This document shows positions 19,201 to 28,183 of a stretch of DNA of 64,000 nt, piece by piece. Under the pieces are notes generated by a model. The model was given only the letters and a program-made list of their open reading frames with translations. It did no database searches and was not told where the DNA came from. Each line of letters starts with the position of its first letter. Within the stretch, counting starts at the first letter, position 1. Where the stretch lies: NCBI GenBank assembly GCA_014804695.1, contig JAAUZJ010000047.1, positions 19,874 through 83,873 on the forward strand, written 5' to 3'. Source of the DNA: Lachnospiraceae bacterium. GTDB lineage: Bacteria; Bacillota; Clostridia; Lachnospirales; Lachnospiraceae. Both the position numbers and the translations under genes were made by a program.

Positions 19201-20767
19201 TGTCATTATTCGTATTACCAGCATCGGTATTGTATATATTTACATCGTTTATATCTAGGGGTTTTATCGTATAATACAATGTCACACTGCCGCTGTACTG
19301 CCCCTTCAGGGTAATTGTAAGGCTTGGTGCTTTAGCTGAATCATAAGTGGCGGCATTGATATTATTTTTATAACTGATGGTATAATCCGTCTTTTCCGTT
19401 AAAAGTGTATCGTTATGGTAAACGCGGATATTCTGCGTAATTTTTTCGCCTGTGTAAACAAAATCATCGCTCTCTCTTTTAAAGCCGTCTATCTTCATAT
19501 CATCGGATCTATCACTCAATATCGCTACAACATCTACTTTGATAACAGCCGTTATTCCATTGCATTCCGCTGTAATTTGTGCACTTCCTGTTCCATTGGC
19601 CCGAATCTGTGCAGTTCCTATTCCATCGGATGCAGTCACTCCGTTTGAAATTACAGTGGCTACCTCCTCGTTACTGCTCTTCCACGAAATTTCTGCCGAA
19701 ATGCCTTCCGGTTCAATCGTTGCGGTAACTTGCTGCCGCTCACCAGCATGCATTGTTAATTTCTTTTTATCTAATTTCAAACCGCTTACTTTTTTATCTG
19801 TCTCCTGCCCTGCATTATCACCTTCAAAGGAGCCAGAACCTTCATCTCCGGTTTCATCTGCTGCGATGGTCTCAGTATCTTCTGATGAATTATCTATATC
19901 GCTATCTTCTAAGGCAGTCTCATCATCATTCATTTCATCTTCAACTGTATCTTCGGCGGTTGACGCATCCTCCTGCGTCATGCTCTCATCTAACTCTTCT
20001 TCGTTTAATGTATCATCCTGCTCTTCATCTATATCCGCATCTTCTTCCGGCAGAAATGGCACTGTCGCTGCCGCATAAAATTCTTTATTCGTCTCTTCTT
20101 CTGATTCCAAGTAATAAGCTGCACGAATATAGTAGTTATAAGCCTCATTGTCTACAGCAACTTCGTCATCAGCTTCATCATCAGTAACTATAACTGCCTC
20201 CTCATCCAAAACAGAATCATCTAAAGCGGCTTTAGCATCCATGACTTCAAGCTTTACCGTTTTATAATAACTGCCATCTTCATCTTCATTCTCTGTCATT
20301 ATAAAATATGGTGAATCGGGTACAGTATCAAAGCCTATCCAGTCATCTTCTTCATCAATAAGGTTTGCACTGCCTTCCTGTGTTCCTTTCTCTGCGCGGA
20401 GAATACTCCAGATAAGCGTACCCTGTTCTTCTTTTTCCAGAATTCCGTCCAAGCTATAGTTGACAAATAACGTCACCGAATCTGACGTTTCAAAAGTAAC
20501 CGGTAAATCGTATACAAATTCGGAATCATCCGTATATGGAAATTCTTCCTCTTCTTTTATCTGTCCGATATGTAAGACTGGCAGCTGAGATAAATCCGAC
20601 GATTGCGTTTCTGCCTCTGCTTCAGGAATCTCAACATCTGCTCCAGGAATCTCGACATCTTCATCTGTTATAGCAGCCTCTGTTGCAAATACGGTAACAC
20701 TGCCGCAGTCACCAAGCGCCATTGGTATTGTAAGCAGAAGTGCAAGCCATCTTTTCATTATCTTCAT
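16220..20767 (-). CDS. Large secreted protein with Big2 domains and C-terminal right-handed beta-helix
   Basis: 1515 residues with a signal peptide (about 1-29) and a very acidic low-complexity segment (about 30-330). A Big2 immunoglobulin-like domain follows (about 330-415: VSGLKLDKKKLTMHAGE). Several repeats with a YTGEKI...DYTISYKNN...LKGQYSG pattern run from about 420 to 1020. A second Big2 is at about 1035-1120 and a third Big-like at about 1125-1195. The C-terminal parallel beta-helix (about 1210-1515) has repeated ITISGG/NVTIDRCQF rungs, as in pectate-lyase-like and GH28-like proteins. No LPxTG or SLH anchor was seen. A polysaccharide lyase or binding role is inference. It has its own promoter and terminator. 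Confidence 0.85.
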   Translation of the reverse strand: MKIMKRWLALLLTIPMALGDCGSVTVFATEAAITDEDVEIPGADVEIPEAEAETQSSDLSQLPVLHIGQIKEEEEFPYTDDSEFVYDLPVTFETSDSVTLFVNYSLDGILEKEEQGTLIWSILRAEKGTQEGSANLIDEEDDWIGFDTVPDSPYFIMTENEDEDGSYYKTVKLEVMDAKAALDDSVLDEEAVIVTDDEADDEVAVDNEAYNYYIRAAYYLESEEETNKEFYAAATVPFLPEEDADIDEEQDDTLNEEELDESMTQEDASTAEDTVEDEMNDDETALEDSDIDNSSEDTETIAADETGDEGSGSFEGDNAGQETDKKVSGLKLDKKKLTMHAGERQQVTATIEPEGISAEISWKSSNEEVATVISNGVTASDGIGTAQIRANGTGSAQITAECNGITAVIKVDVVAILSDRSDDMKIDGFKRESDDFVYTGEKITQNIRVYHNDTLLTEKTDYTISYKNNINAATYDSAKAPSLTITLKGQYSGSVTLYYTIKPLDINDVNIYNTDAGNTNNDSTEGDSKDNNNSPGYEQAVTYAKNLKIPAPELTFGKKKLILNKDFVCDYTTLPNDYKKGDSYEAGKVYSYTVNGTGNFTGSFQMNLVVLKDKNLNFSSAAVTLGKKQYEYKGTALTKEDVTIEKLAFGKTVLDKTLYDYEVRADAVDGSYVMVYPTQVGKSKGYRGSKRVNLKLVGDRNIKDAVSGTAWKDSITFSQKTVDDEGGIYQEEEGILAFGSGTDKETLIQGKDYAIKYGNVKKVGKVTVTFTGKGRYKGTLKKTYEIKPNSDNAGFNIKWKNLKSEDPLEIAYQKGGAVPEFDLKDSDNKVLKNKTDYTVKITNNKTPGTDMSLEINGKGNYKGYKNTIKIKVTNGDISKGIMLVSDMPVSTKADAWKSTKITIKDVNGKKLAAGTDYSKEIDYKVTDGSSTPGEGSTVSVTVQGAGAYEGTSIKGSYKIYDKSKSISKLKIVIDPQEYTGEKIELHTWSDIHVYANSADMKKGNELYNVVEIVDYTNNIKAGTAKVTLRGSEYSEYGGMRTCSFKIKKRSYNINHVKGIKLSTTVLSMSLQDNEEKGLIKVQLTPEIPYDTLWNSTVIWSTSNSNIATVVPILRTIDDDEYTFAAIIYPKKEGTVTITATAQDGNKKATCKVTIVDAPVLKKSGQTIEGEVGDTYPLEFEGPVNLSNVEFESSNSEIVYVDKNGLLTMKKVGAVQIKVYTNKRKFVQRCFVVVKGDEEKNLPEGDGYIYHQEKGTTDDTPAINAILRQWERNPDLCDYLYIPAGVYWIDAVSDFGGIVLTDNQTLIMSSGALLMVIANNSSNDYHAIYAFDRDNITISGGQIIGDRDEHTGTKGESGHGISIDGCRNVNISDMEISQCWGDGIYLGTYSATLLSSDYVTIENCNLHHNRRSNLSITDANNVTIDRCQFNYAKGTDPQYGIDIEYNYNPTEHVKILNSTFEGNAKGSLGIIKKATDVRIENCTMDGTFYNMAGKNVVIKNSKIKEIVDKTGGITRE

Positions 20768-20848
20768 AATCTTATTTCTCCCTATAAAATATTACACACG
20801 AAGTTAAATATCGTATGTTATTTATTTAATAAATAAAACACCTATAAC

Positions 20849-20877
20849 ATAATATTGCTAATGAGATTTATTGTCAA
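20849..20877 (-). promoter_or_regulatory. Promoter for the Big2/beta-helix gene
   Basis: TTGACA (20872-20877), 17-nt spacer, TATTAT (20849-20854) on the minus strand, in a very A/T-rich region about 80 nt upstream of the ATG. Confidence 0.75.
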
Positions 20878-20944
20878 TGTTTTGAATATTAACTTTTATT
20901 GGCAATTATTATGAACTCAACTTTGTAAAAAATGTGTTAAGATT

Positions 20945-20988
20945 ATAAAAGAGCAGGCGAGAACTACTTACGCAGTTCTCACCTGCTC
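20945..20988 (-). terminator. Intrinsic terminator after the 21097-21519 gene
   Basis: A 15-bp stem with one G.U-type pair (20951-20965 with 20974-20988), 8-nt loop, followed on the minus strand by TTTTATAATCTT. It lies about 110 nt past the stop at 21097. Confidence 0.85.
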
Positions 20989-21096
20989 AGTGTAAAAGGG
21001 GAATTTTACCAAAATTTGTTTAACAATGTCATTCTAGCAAAAGTTTTTGTCAAAATCAAGCGTTTAGTGCGTTAATTATTTTGTAATTTATCGCGC

Positions 21097-21519
21097 TCAT
21101 ACACTAAAGGCCATCACAGCCAGCTTGGAAAGGATAATCTCCTGCACCTTTATCCCGTATTTTTTCTTCTGTGCCAAATTCATCTGCACAAACTCCGAAA
21201 GCGGAAGAATCTTATTCTTATATGCAACCTTTTCTTTTCCAAAAAGCGATTTACTCTCCACGAACATACACACTTTTACCTTGGCTTTAAGCTGCATATA
21301 TGTCCTATAGGAAAACTCCTCTCCTGTCATATAGTAAAACTGGCTCTCCAATGTGGTATCGGCCTGCGTGTCTTTCATTATATAATGTTCTATGATGCTT
21401 TTTAGCTTAAAAGGAACCATCTCATTTTCCATAAGTTCCCCATAATTATAATATGCACCTATATAAAGAGCGTTTACATCCTGCATAAAATATTTAAAAT
21501 CTTCGTACTGGTATTTCAT
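21097..21519 (-). CDS. Hypothetical protein, 140 aa
   Basis: Not recognised. The protein starts MKYQYEDFKYFMQDVNALYIG and is rich in aromatic and charged residues. It has no signal, membrane segment or clear motif; the C-terminus (ILSKLAVMAFSV) is hydrophobic. I placed the start at the ATG at 21519, 12 nt after GAGAAAGG; a five-codon ATG...TGA upstream overlaps this ATG (ATGA) and might couple initiation. It follows the sigma-like gene with only the two-hairpin element between, so they may be co-transcribed. Confidence 0.6.
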   Translation of the reverse strand: MKYQYEDFKYFMQDVNALYIGAYYNYGELMENEMVPFKLKSIIEHYIMKDTQADTTLESQFYYMTGEEFSYRTYMQLKAKVKVCMFVESKSLFGKEKVAYKNKILPLSEFVQMNLAQKKKYGIKVQEIILSKLAVMAFSV

Positions 21520-21547
21520 ATTAATCCCATGCCTTTCTCTCAACCCC

Positions 21548-21604
21548 GCGATATTTGTGACTGGTAAGTCACAAATTCGCAGGTGAAAAATTCATTTTTC
21601 ACCT
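21548..21604. repeat. Two-hairpin intergenic element, family 2 copy B
   Basis: On the minus strand: 11-bp hairpin AGGTGAAAAAT/ATTTTTCACCT (21581-21591 with 21594-21604), GCGA, 10-bp hairpin (21553-21562 with 21567-21576), closing TCGC. Compared with copy A both stems carry paired changes (G-C to A-T at the base of hairpin 2; GTTTG/CAAAC to ATTTG/CAAAT in hairpin 1). The stop codon of the sigma-like gene lies inside the first arm. Confidence 0.75.
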
Positions 21605-22333
21605 TTGTATGGAGTCAATCTTATCGCCACTGATACGCATGGCTTCCCGTATATATTTATCACTCATTCCGGTTTCTTCCATAAGTTCTTCAACCGTAAC
21701 CTTACGGTGCAGATCTTTCGACAATTCATTGGCCTTATCCGCTACCTTATTGACCTTGTCGGCAATCTTTCGGTATTTTTTAACCTCTTCGGCATTTTCT
21801 GCAATATACTCTTCCATTGCATCCATTACCATTTTAGCCAGCATTCCCTGTGCTTCGCCCGCATGTTCCAATGCGCCTAACATCGTCACACCCATTGTAA
21901 CGGCCACGTTGCCCTCTCCAATCAGGTCTTCGAGAAATACACCTTGTCCTGCATAGAGTTTAGCTATTTCAACAACCTGAGGAATAAAAACATTTATAAG
22001 ACTCCTCTGTGCATTCAAATCCCCTGCCATCGCAGACAATGTAATTGCTTCTTTCTCACCTTCCGATACCTCCGGCAGTTCCTTTAGCTGATTCAAATAC
22101 TCCTCTAAATAATCAACTTCTTCTTCACTAAGGTACTCTTCCGGATTTAGCGGCTCACCTATTCCGATTCCATGCTTCTTAAGATAGTCAAACACCAATT
22201 CTAGTTTATCAGCATTAAGTTCAAGTGCTGCAAAGGCTTTTTCAACCTGCTCTTTTGAAATGCAATTGCCCTGTTCCCTGGCAATACCTCGCACCAATTC
22301 GAGTGTCTTTCCAAATTCTATTTCACGATTCAT
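21599..22333 (-). CDS. Sigma-70-like protein lacking promoter-recognition regions
   Basis: 244 residues. The N-terminal 70 resemble sigma region 1.1 (KTLELVRGIAREQGNCISKEQVEKAF). Residues about 105-145 (AQRSLINVFIPQVVEIAK, then FLEDLIGEGNVAV) match the core-binding regions 2.1-2.2. About 205-240 (RKVTVEELMEETGMSDKYI) match region 3. The aromatic region 2.3/2.4 (YKFSTYATWWIRQAI in primary sigma) is replaced by unrelated sequence, and region 4 is absent. It may bind core RNA polymerase without recognising promoters; an anti-sigma or modulator role is inference. The ribosome site GAGAGG lies 13 nt before the ATG. Confidence 0.75.
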   Translation of the reverse strand: MNREIEFGKTLELVRGIAREQGNCISKEQVEKAFAALELNADKLELVFDYLKKHGIGIGEPLNPEEYLSEEEVDYLEEYLNQLKELPEVSEGEKEAITLSAMAGDLNAQRSLINVFIPQVVEIAKLYAGQGVFLEDLIGEGNVAVTMGVTMLGALEHAGEAQGMLAKMVMDAMEEYIAENAEEVKKYRKIADKVNKVADKANELSKDLHRKVTVEELMEETGMSDKYIREAMRISGDKIDSIQR

Positions 22334-22401
22334 ATATAAATACTAACCTCTCCGTCTTTACTTAATATTTAGGTAATTGCGAAACGCCTTTCCAATACCC
22401 A

Positions 22402-22484
22402 GAACTTAGACACTATAAACAAAAGAAAGGGGTGAGTTCGCTCCCGCGGTCGAACCCCGTCTTTTGTTTATATTGTCTAAGTTC
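22402..22484. repeat. Long imperfect palindrome, family 1 copy 3
   Basis: 24-nt arms (22402-22425 and 22461-22484) pair with one mismatch. The core on the minus strand reads GGGGTTCGACCGCGG then GAGCGAACTCACCCC, nearly identical to copy 4. An outer inverted pair ATTGCGAAA flanks it (about 22377 and 22500). It lies 68 nt upstream of the sigma-like start and 30 nt after the rhomboid-like stop. Confidence 0.88.
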
Positions 22485-22513
22485 GTGGCATTATACATCA
22501 TTTCGCAATCCCC

Positions 22514-23386
22514 CTACTGCATCTTAACGTGTGTATGCGTATACAAATGCTCCTCACAGTATTCATAGTTCCCTTCGCACTTAGAGCAAAACCTAAACTG
22601 CATCTGCGGGCTATCCACTTCAGTTCTTCCGCAAATCGCGCATTTATGCTTAGTAATACCTGCGCTTCCACGTCTGACATCACGCTTAAATTCCTGCCGC
22701 CTGTGTATCTGCTTAGGATTTAGATGCATCATATTCCTTGACGTAACAAAGAATACGACAAAGTTAAGCAATGAGGCTGCAATCGCAAATTTGACATTCA
22801 TATCTCCCTGTAAGAACGAAAATACCAGCACGACTCCATATATAACGCCAAGCCATTTAACTTTTATCGGAATAACAAACATAAGCAAAACTTGTACCTC
22901 CGGAAAAGTCGCAGCAAAAGCAAGGAATATTGACATATTTACATAGTAGGTGCTGAAATACATTGAGACTCCCAAAAAATACATCGCTATGCCCTCAGAA
23001 CCAAGCATAGCCAGTTCTTTTCCATAAAGCAGATAGGTAAATCCCATAAGCAGGAAACTTCCGGCAATCGTAAAGAGCATTCCCTCAAAGAGATAAACAT
23101 TATACCTATATGTTCCCCATGTTCTCTCTAATGTAGTTCCGATTGAACAGTAGAAATACAGCATTATCAGAGTAAAAAATATATTCGACTCGCTTGGCGG
23201 AATTAAGATCCATGTCACAAGCCTCCATATCTGTCCATGCAAAATGGCATAAGGACTAAGCGTAAGATAATATATGATACTTGGCGCCATTATCTCAATC
23301 AAGTACCCTATTGCATAACAGCTGACCAGCACAAACGACAGATTCCTAATCGCATATTTTCCAAATTTCTTCTCAAACGAACTCAT
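22514..23386 (-). CDS. Rhomboid-like membrane protein with C-terminal zinc ribbon
   Basis: 290 residues with about six hydrophobic helices (residues about 15-205) in a rhomboid/derlin-like arrangement (early GQIWRLVTWILI, then FFTLIMLYFYCSIGTTLERTWGT). The catalytic GxSG serine is not evident (LGSEGIAMYFLG instead), so it may be a pseudoprotease. The cytosolic tail carries CAIC and CSKC followed by CEEHLYTHTH, a probable zinc-binding module. The ATG at 23386 follows GGAGG at 6 nt; a longer reading to 23467 has no ribosome site. It is divergent from the activase gene. Confidence 0.75.
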   Translation of the reverse strand: MSSFEKKFGKYAIRNLSFVLVSCYAIGYLIEIMAPSIIYYLTLSPYAILHGQIWRLVTWILIPPSESNIFFTLIMLYFYCSIGTTLERTWGTYRYNVYLFEGMLFTIAGSFLLMGFTYLLYGKELAMLGSEGIAMYFLGVSMYFSTYYVNMSIFLAFAATFPEVQVLLMFVIPIKVKWLGVIYGVVLVFSFLQGDMNVKFAIAASLLNFVVFFVTSRNMMHLNPKQIHRRQEFKRDVRRGSAGITKHKCAICGRTEVDSPQMQFRFCSKCEGNYEYCEEHLYTHTHVKMQ

Positions 23387-23402
23387 CACATTCCTCCAAA
23401 AT

Positions 23403-23459
23403 CTGCGAATCTCGCAGTAAAAAGTTGAATATATTCTATCATTACTACTTTTAAAAGTA
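23403..23459 (-). promoter_or_regulatory. Leader hairpin and palindrome upstream of the rhomboid-like gene
   Basis: A 6-bp hairpin CTGCGA/TCGCAG (23403-23417) lies just before the ribosome site. A perfect 14-nt palindrome TACTTTTAAAAGTA (23446-23459) lies within the probable promoter (TTTACT, 17 nt, TAGAAT on the minus strand). The palindrome could be an operator; no regulator is identified. Confidence 0.35.
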
Positions 23460-23544
23460 AATGTCACTCTTGATAAATAAATTAAAATAATAAAAATTTA
23501 ATATTTACATTTTAAAAACTTAATAAATTCCAGAAAACTGCTGA

Positions 23545-23573
23545 TTGCTTTTTTAAAATAACTGTCGTATAAT
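23545..23573 (+). promoter_or_regulatory. Promoter for the dehydratase-activase gene
   Basis: TTGCTT (23545-23550), 17-nt spacer, TATAAT (23568-23573) on the plus strand, giving a leader of about 90 nt before the ATG at 23668. Confidence 0.7.
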
Positions 23574-23667
23574 GACTTAGCATGTCAAAATACATTAAAT
23601 AAGAAAGGTTTTTGTAATTTTTTCCATAAAAAATAAATTTTTTCAATTATAGAGGAGTGATAAACAG

Positions 23668-26600
23668 ATGAATCAGATGCAATATACTCTCGGTATTGAT
23701 ATTGGCTCCACTACGGTGAAGATAGCGATTCTGGATGAAAAACATCAGATTCTCTTTTCAGATTACCAAAGGCATTATGCCAATATAAGGGAGACTTTGT
23801 CTACGCTTTTGCAACTCGCGTATGAGAAGCTTGGAAATATTACCCTGCATCCCATGATCACCGGTTCGGGCGGACTTACGCTTGCCAATCACCTGGGGGT
23901 TCCTTTTGTACAGGAGGTAATTGCCGTATCTACGTCCCTTAAGGATTTGGCGCCGGTCACTGATGTTGCGATTGAGCTTGGCGGTGAGGATGCCAAGATC
24001 ATTTACTTTGAGGGCGGCAACGTTGAACAGCGTATGAACGGAATCTGTGCCGGCGGTACAGGTTCTTTTATAGACCAGATGGCATCGCTTTTACAGACCG
24101 ATGCATCGGGCTTAAATGAGTATGCCAAAAATTACCATCTCTTATACACAATTGCAGCAAGATGCGGCGTGTTTGCCAAGTCGGATATACAGCCGTTAAT
24201 TAATGAAGGGGCAACCAAAGAGGACTTATCAGCGTCTATTTTCCAGGCGGTAGTCAACCAGACCATAAGCGGACTTGCCTGCGGCAAACCTATAAGGGGA
24301 CACGTTGCTTTCCTCGGCGGGCCGCTGCACTTTTTATCAGAGCTTAAACAGTCATTTATACGGACTCTCAAATTGGATGACGACCATATTATAGATGTGG
24401 ACAACTCACATTTGTTTGCGGCTATCGGTTCTGCCTTAAACGCAAAGGAAGACGTAAGCTATTCCATGCAGGAAATGGTGGATAAACTTTCCAGTGATAT
24501 CAAGATGGAATTTGAAGTAGAGCGCATGGATCCGCTTTTTGCCAATAAGCAGGAATACGACGAATTCTGCGCAAGGCATTCGATTCACCATGTAAAAACT
24601 GACGTTTTATCGTCATACCGTGGCAACTGCTTCCTTGGAATCGACGCAGGAAGCACTACTACTAAGATTGCGCTTGTCGGCGAGGATGGCTCGCTGCTCT
24701 ATTCTTTTTACAGCAATAACGACGGAAGCCCGCTGAAAACGGCTATCCGCTCAATTAAAGAAATTTATGGGAAACTTCCCGAAGGTGTGAAAATCGTGCG
24801 CTCCTGTTCTACCGGATACGGTGAAGCGCTGATGAAAGCGGCCTTTTTACTTGACGACGGCGAGGTTGAGACCGTTGCGCACTACTACGCCGCGGCTTTC
24901 TTCAACCCTGATGTTGACTGTATTCTCGACATCGGCGGTCAGGATATGAAATGTATTAAGATCAAAAACCAGACCGTAGACAGCGTTCAGCTAAACGAAG
25001 CCTGTTCTTCGGGATGCGGCTCGTTTATTGAAACCTTTGCCAAATCGCTTAATTACAGCGTACAGGATTTCGCCGACGCTGCCCTTTTTGCCGAGCATCC
25101 GATCGATCTCGGTACAAGATGTACGGTATTTATGAACTCTAAGGTAAAGCAGGCGCAAAAAGAAGGGGCTTCCGTTTCCGATATTTCCGCCGGGCTTGCC
25201 TATTCGGTAATTAAAAACGCACTCTTTAAGGTTATCAAAGTCTCCGATGCATCGGAACTTGGTAAAAATATTGTCGTGCAGGGCGGTACTTTTTACAATG
25301 ACGCAGTTCTCAGGAGTTTTGAAAAAATAGCGGACTGCGAAGCAATAAGACCGGATATTGCCGGAATTATGGGCGCTTTCGGCGCAGCGCTCATTGCGAG
25401 AGAGAATTATAAAGAGGGCTATCAGTCCACTATGCTTAGTATTGACAAAATCAATACACTGCAGTTTGACACCAGCATGGCAAAATGTAAGGGATGTACC
25501 AATAACTGCCGCTTAACCATCAATAAATTTACGGGAGGCCGTCAATATATCTCAGGAAACCGCTGCGAAAGAGGTCTTGGTAAGAGCAAGAATGAAAACG
25601 GCGTTCCTAACCTTTTTGACTATAAGTTAAAAAGGATTTTCTCCTATGAACCGCTTGCTGCCGATGAAGCCGTAAGGGGAACCGTCGGTATTCCGAGAGT
25701 TTTGAATATGTATGAAAACTATCCGTTCTGGTTCACATTTTTTACCAAACTGGGCTACAAGGTTGTGCTCTCACCGGTCTCTAACCGCAAGATTTACGAG
25801 CTTGGAATCGAATCTATACCAAGTGAATCGGAATGTTATCCGGCCAAGTTAGCACACGGGCATGTGACATGGCTTATCAAACAGGGCGTTGACTTTATCT
25901 TCTATCCGGCGCTTTTTTATGAAAGAAACGAGTTCCCGGATTCAAATGACCATTATAACTGCCCTATAGTTACGTCTTATTCCGAAAATATTAAAAATAA
26001 TGTTGAAGAAATCGGCAGAGGCGAGGTTGTATTCCGTAATCCGTTCATGTCTTTCAGGGATTTAAAAACAGTTACCGAAGCCCTTACAAAAGAGTTTTCC
26101 GCGCTTCCAATAACAGATGTTATTGATGCGTGTGAAGCCGGATGGAATGAGCTTGAAAATGCAAGAACCGATATGAAAAAGAAGGGCGAAGAGGTTCTTA
26201 AATATATGGAAACCAACCATAAACGCGGAATAGTGCTTGCCGGCCGTCCCTATCATATAGATCCGGAAATTAATCATGGTATTCCGGAACTTATCAACTC
26301 TTATGATATTGCCGTACTGACCGAGGACAGCGTCTCTCATCTGGCAGCTCCGGAAAGACCGCTCATCGTCTCCGACCAGTGGATGTATCATTCCAGATTG
26401 TATGCTGCGGCAAGCTTTGTAAAAACAAGGGAGGATCTGGATCTTATTCAGCTAAACTCCTTTGGGTGCGGATTGGATGCTGTTACAACGGATCAGGTCA
26501 ATGATATTCTGTCCGGTTCCGATAAGATTTATACCTGCCTTAAAATTGATGAGGTAAACAATTTAGGCGCTGCAAGAATCCGTATCCGCTCACTGCTCTC

Positions 26601-27906
26601 AGCAATTAAAGTCCGCGAGCAGAAACAAAAGAAACGTGTGATTCATTCGAGTGCTATTAATAAAGTGGCCTTTACTGAAGAAATGCGCAAGGATTATACG
26701 ATTCTTTGTCCGCAGATGTCTCCTATACACTTTGAGGTGTTACAGGCTGCTTTCAGCGCCTGTGGATATAATTTCGAGGTACTTGACAATGACAACCGCC
26801 GCGCCGTAGACGTCGGCCTTAAATATGTAAATAATGACGCCTGCTATCCATCTCTTATGGTAGTCGGACAGATCATGGACGCCCTGCTTTCCGGTAAATA
26901 TGATTTGAATAAAGTAGCAATCATTATGACTCAGACAGGCGGCGGCTGTCGTGCCACCAACTACGTAGGTTTTATAAGAAGGGCTTTAGAAAAAGCCGGT
27001 ATGGCTCAGATTCCGGTTATTTCACTGAATCTGGCAGGCATTGAAAGCAATCCCGGTTTCCACTTAAATGCAGATATGTTCATGCGCGCTGCCTACGCTG
27101 CCATATTTGGCGACATATTCATGCGCTGCGTCTATCGGATGCGTCCTTATGAAAAAGAAGCCGGCTCTGTAGAAGCAGTTCATCAAAAATGGGTAGAAAA
27201 ATGTCGCAAATTTGTTTCGCAAAAGCATATGAACTACTTTACTTTCTGCAAAATGTGCCGTGAAATAATTAAAGATTTTGATAACATAGAAATTACGGAT
27301 GTGATAAAGCCTCGTGTAGGTATCGTGGGCGAAATCCTCGTTAAGTTCGCACCCGCTGCAAATAATCATCTGGTAGAACTTCTCGAAGCCGAAGGTGCAG
27401 AGGCCGTAGTTCCGGATTTAATCGACTTCCTGCTCTACTGCTTCTATAACCAGATTTATAAAGCCGAGAATTTAGGTAAGTCAAATAAAGCTGCATTTAT
27501 TTCAAGACTCGGTATACGCGCAATTGAAATGCTTCGCGGCAGCGCCCACAAAGCATTTGAGAAAAGCCGTCATTTTGATCCGCCTACAAGTATTTATACT
27601 CTTGTGGATTATGCCAAACCGATTGTTGACATCGGCAACCAGACAGGTGAGGGATGGTTCCTTACAGGCGAGATGATAGAGCTTATTCACAGCGGCGTCA
27701 ACAATATCGTCTGCACACAGCCTTTTGGCTGCCTGCCCAACCACGTTGTAGGCAAGGGTGTTATTAAAGAACTTAGAAAACGCTATCCGCTCTCTAATAT
27801 CGTGGCAATCGACTACGATCCCGGAGCAAGCGAAGTCAACCAGCTCAACCGTATCAAGCTGATGCTGTCTACGGCCCAGAAGAACTTGAAGAAGCAGATT
27901 AGCTAA
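23668..27906 (+). CDS. Fused acyl-CoA dehydratase activase/reductase-like protein
   Basis: 1412 residues. Two BadF/HgdC-type ASKHA ATPase domains occur in tandem: [13 protein letters not shown] near residue 9 and [13 protein letters not shown] near 323. Each has the cysteines expected to hold a [4Fe-4S] cluster ([12 protein letters not shown] and [17 protein letters not shown] and GTRCTVF). A CxxCxxxC...GNRCERG cluster comes at about residue 610, then a DUF2229 domain, then an HgdB/2-hydroxyacyl-CoA dehydratase-like C-terminus ([12 protein letters not shown]). Homologues of this giant form are common in clostridia; the family activates radical 2-hydroxyacyl-CoA dehydratases, but the partner and substrate here are unknown. 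GAGGAG precedes the ATG. It stands alone on the plus strand. Confidence 0.9.
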   Translation: MNQMQYTLGIDIGSTTVKIAILDEKHQILFSDYQRHYANIRETLSTLLQLAYEKLGNITLHPMITGSGGLTLANHLGVPFVQEVIAVSTSLKDLAPVTDVAIELGGEDAKIIYFEGGNVEQRMNGICAGGTGSFIDQMASLLQTDASGLNEYAKNYHLLYTIAARCGVFAKSDIQPLINEGATKEDLSASIFQAVVNQTISGLACGKPIRGHVAFLGGPLHFLSELKQSFIRTLKLDDDHIIDVDNSHLFAAIGSALNAKEDVSYSMQEMVDKLSSDIKMEFEVERMDPLFANKQEYDEFCARHSIHHVKTDVLSSYRGNCFLGIDAGSTTTKIALVGEDGSLLYSFYSNNDGSPLKTAIRSIKEIYGKLPEGVKIVRSCSTGYGEALMKAAFLLDDGEVETVAHYYAAAFFNPDVDCILDIGGQDMKCIKIKNQTVDSVQLNEACSSGCGSFIETFAKSLNYSVQDFADAALFAEHPIDLGTRCTVFMNSKVKQAQKEGASVSDISAGLAYSVIKNALFKVIKVSDASELGKNIVVQGGTFYNDAVLRSFEKIADCEAIRPDIAGIMGAFGAALIARENYKEGYQSTMLSIDKINTLQFDTSMAKCKGCTNNCRLTINKFTGGRQYISGNRCERGLGKSKNENGVPNLFDYKLKRIFSYEPLAADEAVRGTVGIPRVLNMYENYPFWFTFFTKLGYKVVLSPVSNRKIYELGIESIPSESECYPAKLAHGHVTWLIKQGVDFIFYPALFYERNEFPDSNDHYNCPIVTSYSENIKNNVEEIGRGEVVFRNPFMSFRDLKTVTEALTKEFSALPITDVIDACEAGWNELENARTDMKKKGEEVLKYMETNHKRGIVLAGRPYHIDPEINHGIPELINSYDIAVLTEDSVSHLAAPERPLIVSDQWMYHSRLYAAASFVKTREDLDLIQLNSFGCGLDAVTTDQVNDILSGSDKIYTCLKIDEVNNLGAARIRIRSLLSAIKVREQKQKKRVIHSSAINKVAFTEEMRKDYTILCPQMSPIHFEVLQAAFSACGYNFEVLDNDNRRAVDVGLKYVNNDACYPSLMVVGQIMDALLSGKYDLNKVAIIMTQTGGGCRATNYVGFIRRALEKAGMAQIPVISLNLAGIESNPGFHLNADMFMRAAYAAIFGDIFMRCVYRMRPYEKEAGSVEAVHQKWVEKCRKFVSQKHMNYFTFCKMCREIIKDFDNIEITDVIKPRVGIVGEILVKFAPAANNHLVELLEAEGAEAVVPDLIDFLLYCFYNQIYKAENLGKSNKAAFISRLGIRAIEMLRGSAHKAFEKSRHFDPPTSIYTLVDYAKPIVDIGNQTGEGWFLTGEMIELIHSGVNNIVCTQPFGCLPNHVVGKGVIKELRKRYPLSNIVAIDYDPGASEVNQLNRIKLMLSTAQKNLKKQIS

Positions 27907-27952
27907 AACAACGGACTTCACGCTTTGCGAGCTGTCCTTATGTCAATTAAAA
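27907..27952 (+). repeat. Short intergenic element, family 3 copy 1
   Basis: Starts immediately after the activase stop: AACAACGGAC, a variable centre able to pair (GGAC with GTCC, CGC with GCG), then TCCTTATGTCAATTAAAA. Matching elements lie at 50193-50237 (minus) and 61707-61750 (plus). Confidence 0.7.
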
Positions 27953-27984
27953 AGCAGGTGTAATTTAATTATTACATCTGCTTT
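27949..27984. terminator. Bidirectional terminator between convergent genes
   Basis: 14-bp stem with one G.U-type pair (27951-27964 with 27971-27984) and a 6-nt loop. Followed by TTTCTTACTAT on plus and by TTTTTAATTG on minus. The minus-strand arm contains the stop codon of the DUF6472-like gene. Confidence 0.8.
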
Positions 27985-28148
27985 CTTACTATACCATATT
28001 CATCATCTAATTGATAGAATGAACAATCGAAATCTCCGCCGCTTAGGAATCGGCTCATATCGTCCTCGTCCAAGTCTACCATACATACGTAACATTCATA
28101 GTCCTCATCATAAACATAGTTTATGCAGGAATCGCAATGACAACTCAT
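27972..28148 (-). CDS. Small cysteine-rich DUF6472-like protein, 58 aa
   Basis: Reading the minus strand from the ATG at 28148 gives 58 residues beginning MSCHCDSCINYVYDEDYECY and continuing VCMVDLDEDDMSRF. The CxCxxC, YVYDEDY and LDEDD layout fits the small DUF6472 proteins of clostridia. Function is unknown; the clustered cysteines suggest metal binding. It lies 35 nt after the 28184-28474 gene on the same strand and shares its promoter. The stop codon is inside the terminator stem. Confidence 0.75.
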   Translation of the reverse strand: MSCHCDSCINYVYDEDYECYVCMVDLDEDDMSRFLSGGDFDCSFYQLDDEYGIVRKQM

Positions 28149-28183
28149 ATTTCTTAAACCTCAATTACATCTCTATTGTCCTG

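Noticed and set aside
22430..22465. tRNA-like T-arm (GGTTCGA) within the family 1 palindromes
   Set aside because: No acceptor, D or anticodon arms surround it; the motif is part of the conserved palindrome core.
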